Shown one piece after another: positions 13,425 through 29,896 of a stretch of 64,000 nucleotides of DNA. Every line of letters begins with the position of its first letter. Positions within the stretch are counted from its first letter, which is position 1. The translations under genes and the position numbers were made by a program. The notes below the pieces were generated by a model that saw only the letters and a program-made list of their open reading frames with translations, was not told the origin of the DNA and did not search any database. Origin of the DNA: Theristus sp. LFF4_11 (taxonomy: Eukaryota > Nematoda > Chromadorea > Monhysterida > Xyalidae); assembly GCA_030248135.1 (NCBI GenBank), contig JASANC010000641.1, positions 108,730-172,729 of the forward strand. The letters run 5' to 3'.

Positions 13425-14912
13425 TCATTTTTCGTTTTTAGGCCAATTTCGTCTATGCTATTTCTACGGCCGATTCGCCCAAAATCGTCACGATTCAGTA
13501 CCTAGAAATTGCTCACATAAGAAAACTGACCCAAAAGCCGTGATCGGCGCAATGAATTACCATAGAAAACACCGACTTCTTGTTTTTCATTTCTGGACCG
13601 GTTTCACTAAATTCCACGGCCGATTCGCCCGAAATCGTCACGATTCGGTATCTATAGTTGCTCACATGAAAAAACTATCACAAAATCCGTGATCAGTGTA
13701 TTTAATTACCATGGAAAACACCGTTTTTTTTGTTTTTCATTTCTGGACCAATTTCGCCAATTTCCACGGCCGATTCGCCCGAAATCGTCACGATTCAGTA
13801 TCTAGAGTTGCTCACATAAAAAAACTAACACAAAATCCGTGATCAGCGCATTGAATTACCCTGGAAAACATCCTTTTCTTATTTTTCGTTTCTGGACCGA
13901 TTTCGCCAATTTCCACGGCCGATTCGCCCGAAATCGTCACGATTCAGTATCTAGAGTTGCTCACGTAAGAAAACTAACCCAAAATCCGTGATCGGCGCAA
14001 TGAATTACCATGGAAAACACCGACTTCTTGTTTTTCATTTCTGGACCGGTTTCACTAAATTCGACGGCCGATTCGCCCGAAATCGTCACGATTCGGTATC
14101 TAGAGTTGCTCACATAAAAAAACTAACACAAAATCTGTGATCAGTGTATTTAATTACCACGGAAAACACCGTTTTTTTGTTTTTCATTTCTGGACCGATT
14201 TCGCCAATTTCCACGGCCGATTCGCCCGAAATCGTCACGATTCAGCATCTAGAGTTGCTTACATAAAAAACTAACCCAAAATCCGTGATCAGCGCATTGA
14301 ATTACCATGGAAAACACCCTTTTCTTGTTTTTCGTTTCTGGACCGATTTCGCCAATTTCGACGGCCGATTCGCCCGAAATCGTCACGATTCAGTATCTAG
14401 AGTTGCTCACGTAAGAAAACTAACCGAAAATCCGTGATCAGCGCATTGAATTACCCTGGAAAACACCTTTTTCTTGTTTTTCGTTTCTGGACCGATTTCG
14501 CCAATTTCGACGGCCGATTCGCCTGAAATCGTCACGATTCGGTATCTAGAGTTGCTCACATAAGAAAACTAACCCAAAATCCGTGATCAGCGGATTGAAT
14601 TACATTGGAAAACATAGTTTTCTTGTTTTTCATTTCTAGACCGATTTCGCCGATTTCCACGGCCGATTCGCCCGAAATCGACACGATTCAGTATCTAGAG
14701 TTGCTCACGTAAGAAAACTAACCCAAAATCCGTGATCAGCGCATTGAATTACCCTGGAAAACAATCTTTTCTTGTTTTTCGTTTCTGGACCGATTTCGCC
14801 AATTTCGACGGCCGATTCGCCCGAAATCGTCACGATTCAGCATCTAGAGTTGCTCACGTAAGAAAACTAACCCAAAATCCGTGATCAGCGCATTGAATTA
14901 CTACGGACTAGA
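13425..14912. repeat. Satellite array, about ten units of ~149 bp
   Basis: The motif CGGCCGATTCGCC recurs at 13467, 13617, 13767, 13916, 14065, 14214, 14362, 14511, 14660 and 14809, a spacing of 148-150 bp. Each unit also holds TCTGGACCGATTTCGCCAAT, GTTGCTCAC and ATCCGTGATCAGCGCATTGA. Units differ at diagnostic sites and seem to form types that recur every third unit (see findings). The first unit is the most divergent, as is usual at an array edge. No long open frame runs through the array. Confidence 0.95.
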
Positions 14913-15312
14913 CCTTTTTCCTACTATTTTTCGCAGCTCAGACAAAATTTGTAAGAGTGAAAAACTGATACCCAGTCAAAATGCTACGAACTTTCAAAGA
15001 ATGCACAATTTTGACTCAAAAAAGTGCCCGGGCAAAAAAATTAACTAAATTTTCAAAAAATACGGATGAAATTACCCTAGGAAACATTTTTGTTCAACTG
15101 TGAAAGTGTCCCAGCTAAAAATTGAAAGGGCGAACACTTAAAACCTGGTGAAAACCCTCCGAACAATTAAAAATGCCCAATTTTTACCCAAAAACAGGGT
15201 CGGGGTAAAAAATTAACCCAATTTTCAAAATCTCCGGGTGGAATTACCCCAGGGAACATTTTTGTTCGACTGTGAAAGTGTCGCAGGTAAAAATTTAAAG
15301 GGCGAACACATG
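14893..15312. repeat. Second tandem repeat, ~174-bp period, related to the adjacent satellite
   Basis: About 2.4 units. The landmark GAATTAC or GAAATTACC occurs at about 14895, 15068 and 15242, followed by GGGAACATTTTTGTT, ACTGTGAAAGTGTC and AAAGGGCGAACAC in the last two units. Each unit also has an AAAAATTAAC-rich half. The shared ATTGAATTAC with the ~149-bp satellite suggests the two arrays have a common ancestor sequence. From 15313 to 15656 I see nothing beyond the presumed SPG7 promoter. Confidence 0.75.
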
Positions 15313-15656
15313 TTGATTACATACCTGAAAAAAAAGGACAAAGGGAAAGAAGTAACACTGTTTTCAGAATAGGTTTTTCGTGTCTACAGCGTATGAAAAG
15401 TAGTCGAATAAAAATTTTTTCGCGGCTCCAAGCACAACTTTGGGTGTTCGTTTCGTGTGCACGGAACCAAGTTTGTGGCTTATACTATGCTCGCTGGACG
15501 CAGCGAGCAAATTTGAAAAAAGCGCGCGAGGGGATAACGGCTCATATTATGCGTGATGCGCTGTCCGCTCGCTGGCGCTCGCTCGCGCATCCGCATGATT
15601 ATTTTCTGAACTTTGTCAGAACCGTTTCAATTTGCACCAAGCAGATTCAGTTTCCA

Positions 15657-20244
<4,588 letters not shown>

Positions 20245-20834
20245 CAAGGTGATCTTCAGTGGTGCCTCTTGTGACAGCACATGCCGATTCTAGTCTTGCT
20301 GTTAGTTATCGTGTGCTCAACTGCATACGATGTAAATCTCTCAAGTTGAAAATTGTTTTTTATTTCAAATAATATTGCGGGACTGCGCTGCCGCGCGTCC
20401 CACGATTGAACTGTTGCAGATCAGAAACGGTGATGAGTGATATGCCATCGTGAGAACAATCGTGAAAAGTACAGCGTGTTTGTTTAAACCTGTCAATTTT
20501 TTCGCAGAATACAGAGCAAGCGAAACTTTGAATTGCAATAAGGAGAAGCGAATGTATCTGGTATGGTTGAAAAATCACCCCATTTGTTATTATCTAAATA
20601 AATATGTTTTGCAACCACACGATTCTGCATTCTGCAAAAAGTGACAGGTTTAATCAAACATACCGCATCAAGCTGTCCGAGCAAAACAATATCCGAATTA
20701 TTTGGCCACCAAAAGAAAACGAACACCAAAAAAGGAACTGAGCCAAGCCAAGGAACGTTTCAGGTTGGGCAACATGGATAAATAAAAGAAGGCCAGAGTA
20801 TTTTTGTCGGTGTGACAACCGCGCGCAGCGTTGA
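20245..20834. other. Convergent intergenic region between SPG7 and TRIQK
   Basis: Holds the 3' ends of two converging genes. No conserved coding or repeat signal was seen. Several AT-rich stretches (for example TTATTTCAAATAATATT near 20357) could serve as 3'-end signals. Confidence 0.4.
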
Positions 20835-21170
20835 TCACAGCCAGTCGACATGTTGCCGGATGAACGGCAGCGCGTTGGTGAGCCAGAACTGATTGACCGC
20901 GTCGACGGTCGCCTGCACACGCGCGTCTTCGTACTTGAGGCCGAAGTAAATGGCGGCATAGACTGCGAGCAGCCCCACGAGCAACGCCGCCACCACACCG
21001 GTCGCATAGCCGCCGGATCCGGACTTGTCAGCGCGTCGTCGCTGCTTGCTCCGCTGTGCCTTGTGTTCCTTTTTCTGCTCAAAGCTGCCGTGCTTGCCGA
21101 GTTGCTTGCGGTACTGATCGATCGGCTGTTGCGCTGCACCGTGCGCCGACGACGACGCCTTCTTGCCCAT
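20835..21170 (-). CDS. TRIQK: TRIQK, triple QxxK/R motif protein, single exon
   Basis: Small membrane protein of the endoplasmic reticulum; in vertebrates it is linked to growth control. The protein is 111 aa from the ATG at 21170 (MGKKASSS), chosen because known members begin MGRK-like; an upstream in-frame ATG at 21182 would add MRIG. The family signature PIDQYRKQLGKH is present, followed by a charged stretch with repeated QxxK/R spacings (EQKKEHKAQRSKQRRR). A single membrane helix (YATGVVAALLVGLLAVYAAI) lies near residues 57-77, and a short tail ends RQHVDWL. Vertebrate TRIQK is about 86 aa, so this one is longer at the C-terminus. It is the only intronless gene recognised here. Confidence 0.85.
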   Translation of the reverse strand: MGKKASSSAHGAAQQPIDQYRKQLGKHGSFEQKKEHKAQRSKQRRRADKSGSGGYATGVVAALLVGLLAVYAAIYFGLKYEDARVQATVDAVNQFWLTNALPFIRQHVDWL

Positions 21171-21603
21171 CCCGATTCGCAACCCAGCTGCGCTTATTTA
21201 CGTGGCGGTGCTCTTAACTGTAAAGCGGCATTCATGAAACAATATTTAGTAACGTGGGGCTGTGCTAAAACATAGCTGCGCGGTCACTAAACAAAACAAC
21301 GCGATTTTTTTCAAACTTGTCAAAAAACACGCTCGATGGCGCAACTGCGGGATAACCGCGAGGACAAGCAGACAAATTCAAAATCCTCCTTTTCAATAAT
21401 TTTATTCGTCACAATAACAACAAAATGACCGTTTTTTAACTTTTGCTGCGATTTTTTTAAATCAAATCTGAAAAATAACTAATTGCTGCTAAAGTTGCAA
21501 AAAAACGTCAAAACATGCGTGTAGTTTGGACGAGCCTTCGAAAAAAGACTCCCTTCACCGCACTTGTTGTAAACAGGGTCTTGCGCTTGCCATCTCCAAT
21601 AAA
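21171..21603. other. TRIQK upstream region
   Basis: AT-rich intergenic sequence between TRIQK and the downstream end of the Lines-like gene. It presumably contains the TRIQK promoter. Nothing specific can be recognised. Confidence 0.35.
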
Positions 21604-22998
21604 TTACACTGACTTTATCACAGACTTCAATGAAATTTCAGCCAAATTCAAATTCCGAATCAATGGTTGTATGTTGTATGGAAACAACTCTTGTCGATTG
21701 TAATTGACCAGTTTCGTCCTCAAATCGTGCAACAGCTCAATCAGTCTGCTTAGATTCTCAGTTCCAAGCGTTTTATCCGACGTGACATCAGCATTGTGGG
21801 CGTGTTCTTGCCGTTTTGTCCTCTTTTCACGTCGACTTCCGCAAAATCGAAACGTGGCCGTGTCCTGCAGCCCTGCGACGTTCTGCGTGATTCGCAGCGT
21901 CAAATCGTGGTCGCTTGACGCTGCGCACGGCGGCAGTGCGCTCGTCTGCTGTGTCGCGTCGAACGTTGTGCGTGTGGCGGCGACGGCAAGCGCAAACTCG
22001 TGTGGCGTGCGAACGGCCAGCTTGCACAGCTGCAGCAGAGCGGCACACGCGCTCGCTTCCGACAGCAGCCAGTCAACAAGCAGATTCGAATCGAAGCCGG
22101 TCGCAACGAGCACCGACACCCACAGGACGGCTGGGCGAACGTGAGCGTCAAGTGCTGCCGGGTTGTCTGGAAATGAACGAGCAAAATTGAGTCACAATCA
22201 CACGAAGAAACGAATAAAAATGTTGAAAAACAAAATAATGATGGAAAACAATGAACTTGGCCCGTTGACAAACTCTGCACTTGCATTTGTGAATTCTAGC
22301 AAAGCCATCGAGCATCAGCAGCAGATCGTCGTCACAGCCCATGAACAGACGCAAAAAATGGCCGGTGCTGGGCAAATAGTGGCGCATGGCGGCAAGCAAC
22401 GCGTCAGCCTCAGCTGCTCTGAAGTTACACAACGAAAAATTCAAATGGCAATCGTAAATTTTGGTGGAAATAATGAACTCTATTGCTAGTTTCTTTCGGA
22501 GCTTTACTTTTTAATTGCATCTCTTCTCGGCGCTCATGCGTGGCCCAAGACGAAATGAATGGCCCTACACAAAATAAATGGCCCAAGACAAAATGAATGG
22601 CCTAACGATTTGTATACATTCTTAAGTGATATTTTTGTGATTTTTGATCTGAGGTTGCTTGCAATGAGTCGTTGTAGGTTCCTAATCCTAATCCTAAGCC
22701 AAGCCTAAAATGGCTTTTTTCACCTTATCAAAAAGGCTTGGCTTAGGGTTATGTTTAGGAACCTACGACTCATTGGAAGCAACCGATGATTTATTTTGTG
22801 CAGGGCCATTTATTTTGTGCAGGGCCATTCATTTTGTGTGGGGCCATTCATTTTGTCTTGGGGCATTCAGTTTGTCTTGGGCCACGCATTATTAAAGAGC
22901 GCCCTCTTCTCTACTGTTGGTTGCACTCGCATCACCAACCAAACCAAAACACACCTTGGTGGTGTTGATGACGACAGCTGTTCTACTGACTGTTTCAT
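21604..22998 (-). CDS. LINS1: Lines homolog (LINS1-like), short C-terminal form, three exons
   Basis: Lines proteins act in Wnt/Wingless and Hedgehog patterning in flies; human LINS1 is linked to cognitive development. The match is to the C-terminal part: LRLFMGCDDDLLLMLDG, then TGFDSNLLVDWLLSEA, and the hallmark end LIELLHDLRTKL with RQELFPYNIQPLIRNL. My model is exon 1 22998-22955 (MKQSVEQLSSSTPP), exon 2 22418-22306 and exon 3 22166-21604. It totals 720 bp and closes in frame (239 aa), but needs a GC-AG second intron. Human LINS1 is about 757 aa, so the N-terminal domain is absent or lies in unrecognised exons upstream. Intron 1 contains the hairpin transposon at 22529. Exon 3 is secure; exon 1 is a proposal. 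Confidence 0.55.
22529..22903. mobile_element. Hairpin (fold-back) MITE with 8-bp target duplication
   Basis: The ends GGCGCTC...GAGCGCC are flanked by direct repeats CTCTTCTC at 22521-22528 and 22904-22911. Nearly the whole element pairs with itself. The outer stem is built of GGCCCAAGACAAAATGAAT-like units, two to three on the left (22542-22612) and about five on the right (22795-22888). The inner stem pairs GTTGCTTGCAATGAGTCGT with the reverse complement of ACGACTCATTGGAAGCAAC. The loop contains AAAAAGGCTTGGCTTAGGGT, a motif repeated elsewhere in the window. It has no coding capacity. Confidence 0.85.
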
Positions 22999-24318
22999 GG
23001 CCGCTCGAAAACAACGCCTCAAGCACGTTTGATCACCTGTTTCAGCTCGCAGACTTTCACCACCAAACCAATGGTATTCTACAATGAAGGTGTCGAACTA
23101 TATCGCCCCCAACTCCCGCCTGTGGAACAACTATGTTTCTCACTTTTTAGACACCACTCGCTTTTATAAAACTGATGATCACAGGCTGCAGCCACATTAA
23201 GGAATACGCGTGTCACATTACTTTCAGCCACAAAAAGGTTACTGGCGGCACTGGCACGTTTTTCGTGATCAAATGAACCAGCCAACTTGCCAAATCAATT
23301 TTCTCAGAACTCATTATCATTTTCTCAACTTTGCTCTGACTGACTTTCACAAATGTACTGCCCCGGTTGATCGCCGTTCGTGTGATCGTGATCGATCCTC
23401 ATGGTTTCAAGCTTCAAGGAAGCGGAGTAGGACCAGTACCTGAAGTAGAGGTGAAATTTTTTGGAAAAATATAATTTCGTAAAAAATTTCCGAAAATTAC
23501 GATAATTCCAATTTTTCACGCGACCAAATGATCAAATGACCAAATGAGCATTTTCCATGAATAATGCGGGAGGCAAATCGGCATTTGTTTTTTTATTCAC
23601 TTTTTTTAAAAATTCCGATTTTTGTTTAACAACCCTAGGCCGTTGTCCAATTTTGCTCGAAATTCTTGAAAATTTCGCCCTTTTACCCTAAAGCTTCATT
23701 ACTAAAGCGCACGCGCACGGGCATCGGCATGCTCATGCTCATGATCCACTAGCGCGCCTGCACACGCTCCGCACTCAACAAGAACTTGTTCAAAACGCAA
23801 TTTTTCGAACATCTTTCTTCTTGAAAAGGCTTGGCTTAGGTTAGGATTAGGTCAGGATTATGTTTAGCTTAGAATTAGGCTTTAGGATTAGGTTTTGGTT
23901 TAGGCTTGTTTAGGCAACGTCTGCCAACATCAGTGCTTTGATTTAGTACGACAGGCCAACCAATTTTACTTTAGGTAAAATACGCGTTTATACTTAGTTT
24001 TTAGCGTATTTTAAGCATAATTCAGCTGTTTTTATCGCATTTCAGCGTTTCAGCTCTCTACAGTCGAACTCAATAAAATGTGGAATCAGCTGATTGGTCG
24101 GCCGAGGGGGGGGCTACTCACACTCTGCACCCTTCTTTTTTAGTGGATCTGGATTCTATTGAATCGTGTTTCTTTTGAATGAGTGTGAATTTCCAGCACC
24201 CTTTTCATGTTAAAAATAAACTCAAAGGGTTGGAGAATTCAGATTTTTTATTCAACAGCTCAAAATGCATTTTTTATTGACGACGACGACGACGTCGTCG
24301 GTTAATTTTTGCGTGTGA
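22999..24318. other. Repeat-rich intergenic stretch with degenerate TTAGG-like motifs
   Basis: No gene recognised. 23822-23918 is a run of imperfect GGCTTAGG, TTAGGATTAGG and TTTAGGC motifs reminiscent of degraded telomere-like repeats, and includes AAAAGGCTTGGCTTAGGTTA. The end TTGTTTAACAACCCTAG at 23623-23639 recurs at 62945-62961 and resembles a transposon terminus (CTAGGGTTG). A palindrome GACGACGACGTCGTC lies near 24285. Confidence 0.5.
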
Positions 24319-24505
24319 ACATGGTCCAGTGTCAGGTTTTTCTGTTTTGTTTTTTATTGTCTGTGCTTTGTTTAAACCAAGGACAACTTTATCCAGCTGT
24401 TGCATGGTTCCTTTTTTCAATTCATTTGGGGGTGGGTCGTGGGGGTCGCGTGACCCCCCACCCCCCCCCCCCACGCGGAGGTCTCGGGTGCTCTGGGGGT
24501 GTACC
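24319..24505. repeat. G/C-run repeat, left copy of an inverted pair
   Basis: Begins CATGGTCCAGTGTCAGGTTTT and ends CGGAGGTCTCGGGTGCTCTG with long C and G runs between. The same modules occur inverted at about 25650-25768 (AGAGCACCCGAGACCTCCGC and AAAACCTGACACTGGACCAT). This points to two copies of one repeat in opposite orientation. Homopolymer lengths here are probably unreliable. Confidence 0.7.
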
Positions 24506-25171
24506 TAGAGATGTCAAGAAAAAAAAAATTTTCTATTTTTTTTCTTTTTTAAAAAAAAAAAATTTTTTTTTTTTTTTTTTTTTTTTTATATGAAAGTTGG
24601 TTGTTATTTGTTGGGAGGGGGATAAAGGGGGGGGCGCTGTGGGGGGGGGGGGGGGGAAAATTGGGGGGGGGCCGCCCCCGGCGGGTTTGTCTCGTGTTTG
24701 CTCTCTAAAAAAAAAAAAAAAAAAGGGGGGGGGGGGGGGGGGGGAAAAGAAAAAAAAAAAAAAAAAAGGCGGGGGGGGGCTTTCGAGATCCTGAAAAACG
24801 ATGCGTAAATGTGAGTTCTCTGCTTCTATCTCACCTTAGCGACATCGGAATTTGTTGAACTAGCCTTTGCGACGCTCAAGTACTTCAATGCGCGAGTCGA
24901 TCATCACTCACCAAGGCTGAAAACAGTCGATAAATCAATCCAGAATACCACCTGCAGCGTTGAAGACTAAGTGACAAGGTAAAGTCAAAGAAAATTTTTG
25001 TTGAACTTTCGAAAAATTATGCCAAAAACGGCATTTTCAGGGCACATTAAAGAAAAAATTTCAAAAATTTTTAATAAAAAAAATAAAAAAAAAAATGCTC
25101 ATTTTTTTTTTACTTTTTTTTTAAAAAAAAAAATTAAAAAAAAAATTTTTTTTTTGACCTTTACATCTCTA
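24506..25171. mobile_element. Non-autonomous hAT-like element, 8-bp TSD, full of homopolymers
   Basis: The termini are TAGAGATGT and ACATCTCTA, flanked by identical GGTGTACC at 24498-24505 and 25172-25179. An 8-bp duplication with short terminal inverted repeats starting TAG is typical of the hAT superfamily. The interior holds very long A, T and G runs (24545-24590, 24640-24785) and a unique piece at 24785-24985. There is no transposase. It has inserted into the G/C-run repeat described at 24319. Confidence 0.75.
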
Positions 25172-26365
25172 GGTGTACCCCCCCCCACCCCCCACATGAA
25201 AGAGAACCACCATGCAACAGCTAGATGCAGTTGTCCTTATAAGAAAACGGGAAAGGACCAATGTCAAAAAAGTCTAACGTCTTCGGTGCTGCTTTGAATC
25301 ATAATTTCTGTTTTAACTTAACAATGTTTAAATTTCGAGCGACACTTTCTGCAGCATTTTTTTCCGAAGGGAAACGTCGTCGTCGTCAGTTATCGTTCCT
25401 TGTTCGATTAAAAAAAAGTTTCTTTACCATGAAATTTGCTGCTTTTGATTTGTCTGCAAGTAACAAATCATAAACAAAATGTTTCCATTAAAATCTCTTC
25501 TCACTGTTTGTTTGCCCACGCAAAATAAACGCACAGAAATCAAAATATTCAGAAAAAAGATAAAAAAAAATTTTTAAACCTGATGTTCAGGCAACCAATC
25601 AGCTAATACTACAAAATATCCAGGGCGACTGTATCAGTACCGAAGATGAGGGGGGGGTGGGGGGGTACACCCCCCCCCCCAGAGCACCCGAGACCTCCGC
25701 GTGGGGGGGGGTGGGGGGGGGGGGGGACGCGACACCCAGCGACCCCCCAAAACCTGACACTGGACCATCCACACCCCCCCCTCGAAATTTGCTAGACAAC
25801 CCCCCACCCCCCGCCTAGATGGGCCTAAGTAACAGTGACACCCCCCAAAAATTTTCTCAGACCGCCCAAAAATCATGAATTTTTGCTCAAAAATCATGAT
25901 TTTTTGTCTTTAAAGTCCATAATATAAGCTAAATATATGATAACTTGACATTCTTCATTGTAATTTCAAAGATTTTGCAGCAAAATTTAGCGTTTTTCCT
26001 TCAAAATTTAAGCGAAAAAATCTCATGGGTGGGGTGGGGGGTGTGCACCCCCCCCCAGAAAATTTTCTACAATAGTGCACCCCCCCCCCCCATGGCCCAC
26101 GCCTGGGGGGGGGGTGTCACTGTACCATGACTGACACCCCCCCACTGAAAAATTTTCGGCACCCCCCCCCACGTGACGACACCCCCCCCCTCGAAAATTT
26201 GCTTTCGCCTTCGGTACTGGACTGTATCTAATTTGAAAATTTTGAAAATCCGGATTTTTTTAAACGAAAATTTTTTTTTCAAACCCCCTAACCCTCCCTA
26301 AGCACGGTCACTTTCTGTTCGATCACGTGAGCAACAAACAGAACAGACGAACGAATCAATCAATA
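25172..26365. repeat. C/G-homopolymer repeat field upstream of GOT1
   Basis: Contains the inverted partner of the 24319 repeat (25645-25770) and further modules that pair runs of 8-14 C or G with GTCACTGTACCATGACTGAC-like or CGAAAATTTGCT-like cores (25780-25870, 26030-26220). The end TTTTTTTTCAAACCCCCTAACCCT at about 26272-26295 resembles the terminus of the element at 43068. No gene recognised; the GOT1 promoter must lie near 26300-26365. Confidence 0.6.
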
Positions 26366-28891
<2,526 letters not shown>

Positions 28892-29896
28892 AAACAGATC
28901 AACACAAATCAATGCAAAACTGTTTTTTAGGACCAGGCATGTTTTTTTAATTAATTGACCTTTTTGGTTTATTGAAAATAGACATGGTTTATAAAGTTGT
29001 TTGTCGCGTCATAATAATTCTGCACCGAACAGACATGGGCAGGGTGAAATATATACTTACTTACTTGGTGTTGATATTTGCATCCATAATCGTTGCACTC
29101 TTTGATGACGTTCTAACCGTTGTGTGCATAAGTGTTTCTCAGATTCCAAACATACATATAATTGATTACGACCATTGCTCCCTGTTGTTGTTGTTGATTA
29201 GGCTGAGATCGTCGTGGCCTTCTCATATTTTGCTTTTTAGGTCATGCTTTCTTTGTCTAGTATCTTTTCGTTCTAGTCGGCCAGGTGATTCTTAGTTTAA
29301 CAGAAATACGCACTGACGTGATTCGTAGTCGGTGCTGTTGTTGCATCTGGTGTTTGTTGACGGAGTTACAAAACTGTCATGGATCATAGTTTTAATGGCG
29401 AAGTAGATCTGATTTCGTGCCACTGTAGCAGGCTAGCAGCAGTTTCATAAGATGTTGAAAAACGCCAATTGTGTTTGTTGTTATCGGTTTTTTGTTATAG
29501 CAGCACATGAATGCAATATGTGCCTGGTTTCTAATTCGTTTTTATTCTAATTGTAATTCTAATTCTAATTGTAGTTACGTACTCGTCTTGCTATTTTTGG
29601 ACCGAACGTTTGTTTGTTGCAACGTTTTTTACGTAGATTGAAACTGCCACAACTTTTGTGACTGCAGTTTCCTAACGCACAGCTTTGCTTTGATTAATAC
29701 TTTTATTTTATCTAGATATTATTTCCCATGTGGGTTTTTTGTCTTGTTATATCGGATATGTTTTCTGGGGTGTTAGACGTGATTTGTAACGTTGCAGAAG
29801 CAGAATTGATAAAAACACAGACCAGAAGAATATTGTGAAGCAATTGATTGATCGACTGACAACAACACCAGCAACAACGTCGATTGATCGACTCAA
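28892..29896. other. Convergent intergenic region, GOT1 and NJMU-R1
   Basis: About 1 kb AT-rich sequence between two 3' ends. It includes a short TCTAATTGTAAT simple repeat at about 29528-29575 and no recognisable gene. Confidence 0.4.

Noticed and set aside
13425..14912. CRISPR array
   Set aside because: Repeats are ~149 bp, tandem without unique spacers, in a eukaryotic genome; this is a satellite.
24597..24794. Gly/Lys-rich open frame
   Set aside because: It is a translation of G and A homopolymers inside the hAT-like element.
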